DNA from: Clostridium sp. UBA6640
GTDB lineage: Bacteria; Bacillota; Clostridia; Clostridiales; Clostridiaceae
Assembly (NCBI RefSeq): GCF_002455975.1
Contig: NZ_DKLM01000167.1
Span: forward strand, 11,543 to 45,755
DNA: 34,213 nt
Reading direction: 5' to 3'
Below the pieces are notes generated by a model, which had not been told where the DNA came from, searched no databases, and saw only the letters and a program-made list of their open reading frames with translations. Position numbers and translations under genes: made by a program. Below are positions 8,544-17,810 of the stretch, piece after piece (position 1 is the first letter of the stretch; the number at the start of each line of letters is the position of its first letter).

Positions 8544-11114
8544 TTATTCTTCTGCCCTAATGCTATCCATTATGTTTATTTTATTCATCTTTCTTAAAGA
8601 TATCATTGATGCTATAGTTACTATTACTATGGAACCTATAAATGCCATTACTGTTGAACTCCAAGGTATATTCCATTGATAAGCTCTCAATTCACTCATT
8701 AACGTATAAAGAATGTAGGATAATGGCATTCCTATCAATATTCCATCGAATGATGCAATAATAGCATAATATACACTTTCTAAAACTATCATCTTTTTAA
8801 TTTGCTTTTCTGCCATACCTATAGATTTAAAGGTTGCCAATTCTCTTTTTCTAAGTAGTAAATTTGTATTTATAGTATTTATTATATTTATACAGCTAAT
8901 CAAGGTAACTACTGTTATAAATCCATAAATAAATACCATTATTTGTATCATCATACTTTTATCTCTCTTTGCCGCTTCCACATTATCAAATATATACATA
9001 TTATTTTCATTAGCAATAGTTTCTAGCTTTTCTTTAATTACCTTATGATCCACATCCTTTCCAGTCCTTATATTTAAATTGTTAAATCTCAGTTCTCCAA
9101 ATATATCTTTATATACTTTTTCTGTACTTATAAATCTTAAGCTACCCCATTCCCAGCTATCTTCAAATACAGCATCTTCTTCAAGAATTCCTAAGACTTT
9201 AACCTTAATCTTTCCTACATGGTTTAATAAATTTTCATCTGTATCTCCAGCAATTGATGAGGGTATAATTGATATTTCATCTCCAACTTTATAATTAGTA
9301 ACATTAATATTAGCCCTTTTTTTATCTTTAGTTTTGATATGAGCATTTTGGATTATTATAACTCCATTTTCTTCATTTAATTTTTTCTCATTTATTTCTC
9401 CTGCTATAATATTTTTCTTGCTCTTTTCAAAAGCTTTACTATTATAAGCATAAAATGGACTATAGGTAAAAGCATAATCTCCATCATCAAAATTATAAAA
9501 ATTTGTTTCCGTTAAATCTTCATACTCTTTATTAAGCTTATCCTTTTCAATAGCTATAGCTGGGGACTCATGTATTTCTTTATACACTAAATCTATTCCC
9601 TGTATTTTCTCTATATCCTCGCAAAATTTTGATAGAGTGCTTTCTTCTAATTCATAATTGCTTAGCATAACTCTATATTCAGGTTCCGTCGCCATTGCAA
9701 CTTTTTCTACTTTTTTTATGTCATAAGCAAAGGAGTTAAATACAATAAACAATACAATACTTATAACCATTGAAAAAATAGTTATCCTAAACCTTGTTTT
9801 ATTTCTTCTTAAATTTTTATAAGCAACTTGTCCTTCTATACCAAAGATCTTTCCTGCCATAATTCCACTTTTAACCTTTTTAAGATCTTCCTTCTTTACA
9901 CTTCCACTATTTTTAATAGCTTCTAATGGAGATACTTTAGCAGCTAATTTTGCTGGTCCCTTTGATGATATATATATAGTTATAAGACCTAAAACTGCAC
10001 TTCCTAATAATATTATTGGATTTATAGTTATTTCAAAGCCTTCAAACATAGAGAAAGCAAGTGAACCTAATATCATAATTACAATTTTTAAAGCCACTAA
10101 TCCTAAAACTAATCCAATTGGAATTGATATAATTGCTAAAATCATAGCTTCTTTCATTACAATTCTCTTTATTTGATTTTTAGATGCTCCTACAGAACGC
10201 AATATTCCAAATTGAGATACCCTTTCCATAACAGACATATGAAAAGAATTATAAATTACCGAAATAGTTGCTACAATAACTAAAATTATAAAAAATACTG
10301 CAATCAAACCTATTGCTCTATTTTCACTATCATCTAAGCTCTTTAACATAAGTCTTAAAAGCTCTTCATTATACCAAACACTGTCTTCCTCTAAATTTAC
10401 TTCTTCTACAATTTGTTTACCTATAACTTCAGCTTGTTTTTTTAAATTTATATTGGCATAAATATTATACTCGCAATTTTTATTTAAAGAACTTTCTTCC
10501 GATAAATAACTTATTGCATTTCCATATGTTGATTCCTTTATTAATCCACATACGATATACTCCTTAGAGTTCTTCTCTTTAAACTTTATATCTTCATAAT
10601 TGATTCCTTTACCATTACCTTCATCTTCTGGGTATATTATCTCACCTAATTTTAAAGTTATTTTATCTCCAACTTTAACGTTTAGCGCTTCCATAGCCCA
10701 AGGCTCAAGAATAATTTCATTTTCCTTTTGCGGAAGGCGTCCTTCACTTAATTTAATATTTTTTAATTCAAACATTCCTTTATTGTAAGACTCTACATAA
10801 AGGCCTACATTTCTACCACTTTTTTTATTTTTATCGATGATGCTCGCCCCATCATATCTAGTTATTCCCATTTTCTTTATATCCTTATGAGCTTCAAAAT
10901 AAGGTATATGTCCACCATTTACATCTCTGAAGGATACATGGAAATCTCCTGAAAATTCCTTTACTTGTCTTATCCTATTATCTTGAAAGCTTTTAAACAT
11001 TGTGGCAATAGAAGTTATAAGTGCTACTGAAAGTACTATCCCTATTATAGTCAGAATAGTCCTCTTTTTTTGTACCTTTAAATATCTTCCTGTAATTTCA
11101 CTGTAGCTTTTCAT
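8544..11114 (-). CDS. FtsX-type ABC transporter permease
   Basis: An 856-residue permease with two FtsX-like units. TM1 is about 19-40, followed by a large extracellular domain to about 265. Membrane helices at about 268-295, 315-350 and 365-390 surround the coupling motif FGILRSVGASKNQIKRIV. After a cytosolic linker there is another helix at about 445-462, a second extracellular domain to about 720, and three C-terminal helices around ELATFKSIGMAEKQIKKMI. This matches MacB/Vex/SalY-like exporters of peptides or lipophilic compounds rather than nutrient importers. Its start codon overlaps the ATPase stop by 4 nt (ATGA), indicating translational coupling. The substrate is unknown; antimicrobial peptide resistance or export is inferred from the linked sensor kinase. 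Confidence 0.9.
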   Translation of the reverse strand: MKSYSEITGRYLKVQKKRTILTIIGIVLSVALITSIATMFKSFQDNRIRQVKEFSGDFHVSFRDVNGGHIPYFEAHKDIKKMGITRYDGASIIDKNKKSGRNVGLYVESYNKGMFELKNIKLSEGRLPQKENEIILEPWAMEALNVKVGDKITLKLGEIIYPEDEGNGKGINYEDIKFKEKNSKEYIVCGLIKESTYGNAISYLSEESSLNKNCEYNIYANINLKKQAEVIGKQIVEEVNLEEDSVWYNEELLRLMLKSLDDSENRAIGLIAVFFIILVIVATISVIYNSFHMSVMERVSQFGILRSVGASKNQIKRIVMKEAMILAIISIPIGLVLGLVALKIVIMILGSLAFSMFEGFEITINPIILLGSAVLGLITIYISSKGPAKLAAKVSPLEAIKNSGSVKKEDLKKVKSGIMAGKIFGIEGQVAYKNLRRNKTRFRITIFSMVISIVLFIVFNSFAYDIKKVEKVAMATEPEYRVMLSNYELEESTLSKFCEDIEKIQGIDLVYKEIHESPAIAIEKDKLNKEYEDLTETNFYNFDDGDYAFTYSPFYAYNSKAFEKSKKNIIAGEINEKKLNEENGVIIIQNAHIKTKDKKRANINVTNYKVGDEISIIPSSIAGDTDENLLNHVGKIKVKVLGILEEDAVFEDSWEWGSLRFISTEKVYKDIFGELRFNNLNIRTGKDVDHKVIKEKLETIANENNMYIFDNVEAAKRDKSMMIQIMVFIYGFITVVTLISCINIINTINTNLLLRKRELATFKSIGMAEKQIKKMIVLESVYYAIIASFDGILIGMPLSYILYTLMSELRAYQWNIPWSSTVMAFIGSIVIVTIASMISLRKMNKINIMDSIRAEE

Positions 11115-11794
11115 CTTCTTATCACCTCATCACTTACCATCTTGCCATCCTCTAAAGTAATAACTCTATCTGCTTGAGAGGCAATATTTACGTCATGAGT
11201 AATCATTATAAGTGTTTGATTATATTTTTTAACTGAAAGTTTTAATAGTTCTAATATTTCTTTTGAGTTTTTAGAGTCCAAATTTCCTGTTGGCTCATCC
11301 GCTAATATTATAGACGGTTTATAGGCTAAAGCTCTTCCTATAGAAACTCTTTGTTGTTGTCCTCCTGAAAGCTCAGAGGGAAGATGATGTAATCTATCTT
11401 TTATACCTAAAATATTAATTAAATCATCAAGGTAATTTTTATCTTCTTTTTTATAATCTAAAAGAAGAGGAAGCTTTATATTTTCTTCTGCAGTAAGTAC
11501 AGGTATTAAGTTATAAAACTGAAATATAAATCCTACTTTCCTTCTTCTAAATACTGCAAGCTGATTTTCATTTAAATTATACACATCTACATTATCAACA
11601 ATGACATTTCCTGAGGTAGGTCTATCTACCCCTCCTAACAGATGTAATAATGTACTTTTCCCTGAACCACTTGCCCCTACTATTGCAACAAACTCACCTT
11701 GATTTATAGAAAGATTAATATTCTTTAATGCTTCAACTTTAATTTCTCCTTCACCATAACTTTTACAAAGAGAAAGGGTTTTTAATATCTCCAT
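11111..11794 (-). CDS. ABC transporter ATP-binding protein (LolD/MacB type)
   Basis: A 227-residue ATPase with all motifs in order: Walker A GASGSGKST (about 40-48), Q-loop FQFYNL, signature LSGGQQQRV, Walker B IILADEPTG and H-loop ITHD. The opening ILKTLSLCKSYGEGEIKVEALKNINLSI is typical of the LolD/MacB/SalX group that partners with FtsX-type permeases. It powers the permease encoded immediately downstream. AGGAGG precedes the ATG by 7 nt. A 132-nt gap separates it from the histidine kinase gene and carries a likely response-regulator-controlled promoter. Confidence 0.93.
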   Translation of the reverse strand: MEILKTLSLCKSYGEGEIKVEALKNINLSINQGEFVAIVGASGSGKSTLLHLLGGVDRPTSGNVIVDNVDVYNLNENQLAVFRRRKVGFIFQFYNLIPVLTAEENIKLPLLLDYKKEDKNYLDDLINILGIKDRLHHLPSELSGGQQQRVSIGRALAYKPSIILADEPTGNLDSKNSKEILELLKLSVKKYNQTLIMITHDVNIASQADRVITLEDGKMVSDEVIRR

Positions 11795-11828
11795 AGTATT
11801 TCCTCCTAGTTTCTTAATTTATATCTTA

Positions 11829-11879
11829 AGTATACTTTCCTATTCTTACTCTATAGTGAATTTTATTCTTACAAAATAG
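11829..11879 (-). promoter_or_regulatory. Probable response-regulator-controlled promoter of the ABC genes
   Basis: On the minus strand a TATACT -10 box (11829-11834) has a poor -35. Just upstream are two copies of GTAAGAATA (11841-11849 and 11864-11872), 23 nt apart, the spacing expected of direct repeats bound on one DNA face by an OmpR-family dimer. A 23-nt segment here (11857-11879) recurs at 14399-14421. Binding by the linked regulator is inferred. A weak hairpin, AATCTT/AAGATT (11900-11915), lies before it. Confidence 0.45.
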
Positions 11880-11926
11880 AAAGATTATAAAGCATTTAAA
11901 ATCTTCTATAAGATTAACATTGCATT

Positions 11927-13177
11927 TTATACAATACTTTTCAAAAATGTTATAACGAACTCCGTTCCTTCTCCTTCTATACTTTTTACCGAAATACTGC
12001 CACCATTACTTTCAATTATGGATTTAGATAGTGTGAGACCTATTCCTATACTAATAGGCTTTACTTCATGCTTCCCTTTATAAAATCTTTCAAAAATATG
12101 TGGTAATTCTTCTTTTTTTATTCCATTACCATTATCTTTAATAATAATACTTACAAGCAGTGGAGATTCTTTTATTTCTATAGATATAGTTCCATATTCT
12201 TCTGTATGTTCAATAGCATTTTTTATTATATTTCCTATGGCTTCAGTCATCCAATCACTATCATGATTTAAATAAACGTCTCTTTTGTCTTCTATAATAA
12301 TATTTTGTTTTTTAGTCTTAGCTTTTTCTTTTAATGGAGAAAATGCTTTATTTATGGTTATGATTAAAGGTTGATTTTTCATTTTATAATTAATAGCTCC
12401 AGCTTCTACTCTAGCTATCTTTAACAAATTAATTATGAGCCATTCCATACGAGTAAGTTGTTCGCTAGTTTTATTAAGAAACTTCACCTTTGTTTCTTCA
12501 TCCATATCATCTTTACTAGTCATTAGCTCATTGAGCATGATTATAGATGATAGCGGAGTTTTTAGTTGATGAGAAATATCTGAAATAATATTCCTTAAGA
12601 ATTCCTTCTCCTTCTTCAATTTTTCCATGTTTTCGATTAATCTATTTACTAGTAAGTTTAATTGATTATATAAAATAGAAAACTCTCCCTCTTCTCCTCC
12701 TTCAAGAGTCATATCATATTCTCCTTCTAAAACTCTTTCAACACTACTAGATACGATATTTATTTTAGATAGAATTTTTTTATAATCAAGCAAGACTATA
12801 AAAAAGATTGTAATAAAAAATATAATATTAACAGTTAAAACGTTAAATAACAAGCTCTTTGAAGCTTCTCTAATCAAAGGAATATCTACTGGTTTTAATG
12901 TTTCATTATAACTGTATTTTTCTAAAGTAGCTAATCCACTCTTAATTTGATCCTCTGATATTCCTTTAGTAAAATATCCTACTATATTTTTTTCTAATTC
13001 AGGATTTTCTTCTAATACTATACCTAATACTGCTGCATTTTGTCTTATTACTTTTTTATTTATATTATTTATACCTATATTCATAGTTACTAGAGTAAAT
13101 ATTAAAAATACAAAACAAAGTATCACAATTTTAATAGTGATACTTTTAATTTCTGGATTTCTATATAATTTTTCCAT
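11927..13177 (-). CDS. Two-component sensor histidine kinase (VncS-like)
   Basis: A 416-residue membrane kinase. TM1 is about 14-33, then an extracellular loop of about 78 residues, TM2 about 111-130, a HAMP-like linker 131-185, and a HisKA helix with phospho-acceptor H203 in ISDISHQLKTPLSS. The HATPase domain has N-box NIIKNAIEHT (316-325), G1 DNGNG (348-352), F-box FERFYKG (362-368) and G2 GIGLTLSKSI (378-387). All catalytic motifs are intact. The HQLKTPL box and the link to an FtsX-type ABC transporter recall VncS/VncR-Vex and similar peptide-responsive systems. The start is 2 nt after the regulator stop, so the two are co-translated. Confidence 0.93.
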   Translation of the reverse strand: MEKLYRNPEIKSITIKIVILCFVFLIFTLVTMNIGINNINKKVIRQNAAVLGIVLEENPELEKNIVGYFTKGISEDQIKSGLATLEKYSYNETLKPVDIPLIREASKSLLFNVLTVNIIFFITIFFIVLLDYKKILSKINIVSSSVERVLEGEYDMTLEGGEEGEFSILYNQLNLLVNRLIENMEKLKKEKEFLRNIISDISHQLKTPLSSIIMLNELMTSKDDMDEETKVKFLNKTSEQLTRMEWLIINLLKIARVEAGAINYKMKNQPLIITINKAFSPLKEKAKTKKQNIIIEDKRDVYLNHDSDWMTEAIGNIIKNAIEHTEEYGTISIEIKESPLLVSIIIKDNGNGIKKEELPHIFERFYKGKHEVKPISIGIGLTLSKSIIESNGGSISVKSIEGEGTEFVITFLKSIV

Positions 13178-13179
13178 AG

Positions 13180-13875
13180 CTATTCCCTCGTTTCTTTATT
13201 CCATTTATATCCTACTGCTCTCATTGTAATTATGTATTCTGGTTTTGCTGGATCATCTTCAATCTTTTCTCTAAGCCTCCTTACATATACAGAAAGAGTA
13301 TTATCATCGACGAATTCTCCACCTACATCCCATATTTTTTCTAGTATTTGACTTCTGCTAAGTACTACTTTAGGGTTTTGTATTAAGGATATAAGTAATT
13401 TATATTCTAATGATGTCAATATAATTTCTACATGGTTTTTCATAACCCTATTACTTAAAAGTTCAATAGTAATATCTCCTGAATGTAATTTATTACTTCT
13501 ATAACCTGAATCCTTTTCATATCTTCTTAAAACTGCTTTAATTCTTGAAATTAATTCACCAATTCTAACAGGTTTAGAAATATAGTCATCACCGCCCATA
13601 TCTAACCCCATAACTACATTGGCTTCCTCATCAGAGGCAGTTAAAAAAATTATAGGAGTATTGCTTTTTTTTCTTAATTCTCTACAAAGTTCATAACCAC
13701 TTCCATCTGGTAACATTAAGTCTAGTAATACTAAATCTATATTATAATTTTCTATACCTTCTCTTGCTTCTTTTAAAGTTGATGTAACTGTAACATCAAA
13801 ACCTTCATTTTTTAAAGTATATTCCATTCCCATAGCCAATGTGGCATCATCTTCAACTAATAAAACTTTAACCAT
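13180..13875 (-). CDS. OmpR-family response regulator
   Basis: A 231-residue regulator. The receiver domain (1-120) carries acidic residues E8-D9-D10, phospho-acceptor D52 in LVLLDLMLPDGSG, T79 and K101. The C-terminal winged helix (about 130-228) has the expected recognition region DDNTLSVYVRRLREKIEDD and wing AVGYKW. It is the partner of the histidine kinase directly downstream and probably controls the ABC promoter at 11829-11879. GGAGGA lies 5 nt before the ATG, and a TATAAT box is present about 45 nt upstream of the start with a weak -35. Confidence 0.95.
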   Translation of the reverse strand: MVKVLLVEDDATLAMGMEYTLKNEGFDVTVTSTLKEAREGIENYNIDLVLLDLMLPDGSGYELCRELRKKSNTPIIFLTASDEEANVVMGLDMGGDDYISKPVRIGELISRIKAVLRRYEKDSGYRSNKLHSGDITIELLSNRVMKNHVEIILTSLEYKLLISLIQNPKVVLSRSQILEKIWDVGGEFVDDNTLSVYVRRLREKIEDDPAKPEYIITMRAVGYKWNKETRE

Positions 13876-14436
13876 ATTTCCTCCTCTTTATCGATATTTT
13901 AATACTTAAATTCTATTATACAAATAATTTTTTATATATTAAATTCCTCATTTTTTACCTATTGAATAATATTTATAATACTTATTATAAAGTCATAATA
14001 AATAAAAGAAAATAACTATTCAAAGCTACAATTATACTTTCTATATAGATAAACTACCTTAAAAATTAATATATAACCAAATATAACTACGCCCTTGAGT
14101 ATTTCAATTCACAATTCACAATGTAAAATTCACAATTATAGTTTAATATTCATTCAATAATATATGGCGAACACTGTTTGTTGCTACGTTTAGTGCAGCT
14201 AAATATATTATGGCATTAGTATTCTATCATTCTTTTTAGTTTAGCTGCTAGCATTAATTTTTCTAAAGTCCTGACCACTTTTTTCAATTATAACTATTTC
14301 TTCTTTTAGCATAGTATCTGAAAATCTAATATTTATTTTGGAACATGATTGCTAGAAATTTTATAAATCTATTATAAATATTTAATCTTATAGCTAAATG
14401 AATTTTAAGCTTACAAAATAGTAAGAGATAAATCAC
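13876..14436. other. Gene-poor spacer with repeat and gene debris
   Basis: This stretch has no intact gene. It contains the AT-rich promoter region of the response regulator, three TTCACAAT units (14108-14136), a region 14150-14240 I cannot explain, an open minus-strand remnant (14241-14351), and the 23-nt motif 14399-14421 that matches the ABC promoter region at 11857-11879 in 21 of 23 positions. It looks like a site of past insertion or deletion. Confidence 0.5.
14241..14351 (-). pseudogene. Possible C-terminal remnant of an unknown gene
   Basis: The minus strand is open for 36 codons between stops, and its translation (for example SDTMLKEEIVIIEKSGQDF, ending KINASS) has the charged, balanced composition of real protein rather than AT noise. 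It contains an internal ATG but no ribosome binding site in front of it. I do not recognise the family. It may equally be chance. Confidence 0.3.
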
Positions 14437-14516
14437 ACTAAGATTTTATATGGTTCCACAATGAAAATTTAGCTTATGCATAATTTTAATTTCCATAATA
14501 AAATTTTTACCATGAA
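14437..14516 (+). repeat. Right copy of the ~80-bp inverted repeat
   Basis: This matches the complement of 8327-8407 over its full length, with the same order of blocks (ACTAAG, GGTTCC, AATGAAA, TTTAGCTTATGCAT, ATAATAAAATT). It lies outside the regulator gene, so the pair encloses the whole response regulator-kinase-ABC set in inverted orientation. It directly abuts the MITE-like element starting at 14521. Confidence 0.7.
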
Positions 14517-14520
14517 TTAA

Positions 14521-14658
14521 AAATTAAGAATGAAGAATTATGGTTAAAACTTCACTGTCAAAGTCTTTGGAGTTTTTCAAAATAAATTCCATTTTAGAAA
14601 TTCACTAGCAGTGAATTTCATCCTAAATTTTTCATTATTAATTATTAATTCTTAATTT
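14521..14658. mobile_element. MITE-like palindromic element (138 bp)
   Basis: Terminal inverted repeats of 20 bp match at 18 positions (14521-14540, starting AAATTAAGAATG, against the complement of 14639-14658). The interior holds a smaller hairpin, TTCACT-AGC-AGTGAA (14601-14615). There is no coding potential. The structure is that of a non-autonomous miniature element. No clear target duplication was identified. Confidence 0.5.
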
Positions 14659-14738
14659 ATAAGAATTTAAACTATTTTTATAAAAAATTTATTTTCCACA
14701 ATACATGTTAAGTTTTCACATTGTATCCCTATAATCTA

Positions 14739-14789
14739 AAAATACCCCTAGGATACTATCTAATTTAGGTAATATCCTAGAGGTATTTT
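14739..14789 (-). terminator. Terminator of the yhgE-tetR operon
   Basis: AAAATACCCCTAGGATA (14739-14755) pairs with TATCCTAGAGGTATTTT (14773-14789) with one mismatch and a 17-nt loop. It begins within the tetR stop codon on the minus strand. Confidence 0.75.
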
Positions 14790-15360
14790 ATTTATTTAAG
14801 CTTATCCCTTTTGATATATATGTTATAAGTTTTTCAGTTAATTCATTTACATCATATTTATCTTCATTGATTATATCATATATAGCTAGAGTACATAGTC
14901 CTCCAAAGAAGGTATATGTTAAAAACTCAGAATCATTTTTTTCTATTACTCCAGCTTCTATAGCTTTTTTAATATGATTTGATAAATACTCTATGTGTTC
15001 TTTAATGGTAATTCTAAGATCACTTTGTCTTTCTTGATTTCCCCATAGTTCGCTTAACGCAACTCTAAAAAAATCTTTATACTCATGTACTAATTCTAAT
15101 TGTATTTTAATTAATGCTCTTATCTTGTCAAGAGGCTCTTGTTCAAGAGATAATACACTTGAGCTTTTTTCTTCCATACTTTTTATGCCTTCATCTATAA
15201 CATATTTAAAAAGCTCTTCTTTACTTTTAAAATGGTAATATAAAGTTCCTTTGGCTACTCCTCCAACAATGGCTACGTCATCCATTGTGGCTCCGTCATA
15301 ACCTTTTGTCGAAAAAACTTTTATTGCAGAGTTTAAGATAGCTTCCTTTGTCTTACTCAT
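14788..15360 (-). CDS. TetR-family regulator
   Basis: A 190-residue repressor. The frame is open to 15396, but GGGAGGAG lies 4 nt before the ATG at 15360 (MSKTKEAILNSA), so that start is used. The N-terminal helix-turn-helix is clear: KVFSTKGYDGATMDDVAIVGGVAKGTLYYHFKSKEELF (about 12-49). The remainder is an all-helical ligand and dimer domain. It lies 55 nt downstream of the yhgE/pip gene, in the same direction and before a shared terminator, so it is very likely the second gene of that operon. It probably binds the 16-bp palindrome at 17811-17826 and thereby represses both genes. The inducer is unknown; membrane-active or aromatic compounds are typical for the group. Confidence 0.9.
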   Translation of the reverse strand: MSKTKEAILNSAIKVFSTKGYDGATMDDVAIVGGVAKGTLYYHFKSKEELFKYVIDEGIKSMEEKSSSVLSLEQEPLDKIRALIKIQLELVHEYKDFFRVALSELWGNQERQSDLRITIKEHIEYLSNHIKKAIEAGVIEKNDSEFLTYTFFGGLCTLAIYDIINEDKYDVNELTEKLITYISKGISLNK

Positions 15361-15415
15361 ATTCTCCTCCCAAAATCCCAATGGATAATTTAACATTAAT
15401 TATACTACATAAATA

Positions 15416-17785
15416 CTAATCCATTAAAGCTTCTTCAATTCCATCTTTTACTTTTTCACTTAATTTATCTTTAAAGATTATTGTTAGCAGAATAAATCCA
15501 ATCAAAAATCCTCCTAAGATAAGCGAATCTTTAATAACTATACTCATATTTGGTCCTGCTAATACTTCTCTTAATAAATCAACAGCATAAGTGAATGGTA
15601 CAAATGGATGTATTACTGAAAATACTTTTGGTAAAGTTTCAACAGCAAATGTTCCTGAACAACTTACCAATTGCATAACTAAGGCTACTATACCTAAAAA
15701 TTTTCCTATATCTCCAAATGTAAATATTAAGAATTGAAGTGCTGACATAAATGTTAATGAAAGCAAGGCATTTAAAGAATAGTATAAGACTATATTATCT
15801 GGTTTTATTCCTAATACTAAAAGCATTGTACTGAGTATTATTGACTGTACTATACCTATTAAAGCATAAGACATAAACTTTCCTAAAACTATTGATACTT
15901 TGTTGGTATCCTTTAAGTCTTTATCCACTTTCTCTTTTACTAAGAAGAAACTAACTAACGCTCCTACCCATAATGATAATGGAATTAAATATGGCGCTAA
16001 TCCTTCACCATAAGTTTCAACATTTCCTAAGAATATTTTCTCTACCTTTGCTGGTTCTTCCATAAATTTTGAAAGTTCTTTACTATTATGAATTAAAACC
16101 TTATCAGACTCTTTTACACCATCTTCTAACTCAGTAGCTAGTTTTTTAGATCCATCTTTAATTTTTATTGATCCATCATATAACTCAGATGTTCCTCCTG
16201 ATAATTTATCTACACTTTCTAATGCTGAAGGAATCTTATTATACATTGATTCAACACCTGTTCTTAATTTATTAGATCCTTCACTAAACATATCAAGTTT
16301 TTCTGACAAGCTTGGTAATAAATCTAAGTATTCTTTACCTTGTTCCACTGCATGTTTTGCAGCTTGTATATTTCCTTGGTTCTTTTGAATATCTAATTTT
16401 ATTTCATTAACTTGTGGTATTAAAGATTTTACAACTGTTAAATTACTCATATTTTCTGGCGATAACATTGGCGCTATAGCATTAAGCGAACCTTTAGCAT
16501 TTACCAACGTATCATTTATTTTTTGTATATCTTGAGGATTGATGCTTAATCCATTAATTGTCTTTGAAATTGACTCTAGATTACCTGCTTCATTATTAAC
16601 CGTACTAGTTACCATAACAGAACCCATAAGTAATTTTCCTTGTTCTTCTGTTATAGCTCCATTTGCTTGAAGTGATCCTATTAGCTTTAACAATCCATCT
16701 TTATTATTTGCTATTGCTGCTGTTTGATTTAGTATTCCTGAAGATTGTATTTGATTTAACTTTTCTCCTACTGAAGAAAGAGTTTGCATAGCATTAACAA
16801 CTTCTGAACTGTTAGTTATAGCTAGAATCTTATCAATTTTATTATTCAATTCATTAATTTCGCCCTGTAACTCTTCTGGGTTACTTAATACTTTTTGAAT
16901 CATTGGATTTGATAATGTAGCATTTATTTTTTCCATATCAATTTGTGCTAAACCATTTTCAAGTTGATGTGCATCATTTATTAATTTATCTAAACTTGCT
17001 TTATCTATTGAATCTAAATTCTCATTTAACATATGTTCTACATTTTTAAATTTCTTGTTTAGCATATCGATGTTGTCATCTATAAGAACTACACCATTAT
17101 ATAAATTTTCTACGCCTTCTTTTACTTCAGGAGCTTTTCCTGTTAAAAGATCTGTACCATCTTTTATCTTCTTAACTCCTTCATTAAGCCCTTCCATTCC
17201 CTTATTTAATTCTTTGCTGCCGTCAACTGCTTTTACCAATTTGTCTTTAGTGTCATATACTTTATCTACAACTCTAGCAGTAGCCTTAAGGGATACAGAT
17301 TGATTCAAATTCTTTTGTACTGTGTCCATTGCCACATCTACTGTTTTATTTGAAACATATCCTTTTTTCTTATTAGAAGTAAAATATATTACTGGTTCCT
17401 TCACTTCTTTGCTGTCAATGGGAGTAAACATATCTTTTGAGAAGTTTTCAGGTATTTGAATCATAGCATAATATTTTTTATCTTCCATGCCTTTATTTGC
17501 TTCTTCTAAAGATACAAACTGCCAATCTAAATTTTTTTCTTCATTTAGCTTGTCAACTAAATCTTGTCCAAAATTATATCTTTTATCTTCCCTCATATAG
17601 CCATTGTCTTCATTTACTACAGCAACCTTCATTTTATCTAAATTATTATATGGATCCCACGATCCAGCTAAATAAGTAAATCCATAAATAACAGGAATAA
17701 TACAAATTCCTAAGGCTACTAAAATCTTAAAGGCATTCTTTTTTATTTTATTAAGATCTCTTTTAGTTATCTCTGTAACTTTCAT
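15416..17785 (-). CDS. YhgE/Pip-type membrane protein
   Basis: A 789-residue protein. The frame is open to 17842, but that would start inside the promoter; GAGAGGTGA lies 5 nt before the ATG at 17785 (MKVTEITKRD). One N-terminal helix (about 22-42: ILVALGICIIPVIYGFTYLAGSW) is followed by VAVVNEDNGY, the hallmark of the YhgE/Pip N-terminal domain. About 400 mostly helical, extracytoplasmic residues with repeated KDG/GV..L patterns come next, then a block of about six helices (600-775). Known relatives include Pip phage-infection proteins and type VII secretion-linked YueB-like proteins. No Esx or EssC genes are present here, so a role in envelope stress or efflux is the more likely inference. 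Co-transcribed with tetR. Confidence 0.88.
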   Translation of the reverse strand: MKVTEITKRDLNKIKKNAFKILVALGICIIPVIYGFTYLAGSWDPYNNLDKMKVAVVNEDNGYMREDKRYNFGQDLVDKLNEEKNLDWQFVSLEEANKGMEDKKYYAMIQIPENFSKDMFTPIDSKEVKEPVIYFTSNKKKGYVSNKTVDVAMDTVQKNLNQSVSLKATARVVDKVYDTKDKLVKAVDGSKELNKGMEGLNEGVKKIKDGTDLLTGKAPEVKEGVENLYNGVVLIDDNIDMLNKKFKNVEHMLNENLDSIDKASLDKLINDAHQLENGLAQIDMEKINATLSNPMIQKVLSNPEELQGEINELNNKIDKILAITNSSEVVNAMQTLSSVGEKLNQIQSSGILNQTAAIANNKDGLLKLIGSLQANGAITEEQGKLLMGSVMVTSTVNNEAGNLESISKTINGLSINPQDIQKINDTLVNAKGSLNAIAPMLSPENMSNLTVVKSLIPQVNEIKLDIQKNQGNIQAAKHAVEQGKEYLDLLPSLSEKLDMFSEGSNKLRTGVESMYNKIPSALESVDKLSGGTSELYDGSIKIKDGSKKLATELEDGVKESDKVLIHNSKELSKFMEEPAKVEKIFLGNVETYGEGLAPYLIPLSLWVGALVSFFLVKEKVDKDLKDTNKVSIVLGKFMSYALIGIVQSIILSTMLLVLGIKPDNIVLYYSLNALLSLTFMSALQFLIFTFGDIGKFLGIVALVMQLVSCSGTFAVETLPKVFSVIHPFVPFTYAVDLLREVLAGPNMSIVIKDSLILGGFLIGFILLTIIFKDKLSEKVKDGIEEALMD

Positions 17786-17810
17786 GCAATCACCTCTCTG
17801 TAGTTTATTG

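Noticed and set aside
14108..14136. Three TTCACAAT units considered as a CRISPR or origin-like repeat
   Set aside because: The units are only 8 bp, irregularly spaced and without spacers or DnaA boxes; they look like simple AT-rich repeat debris.
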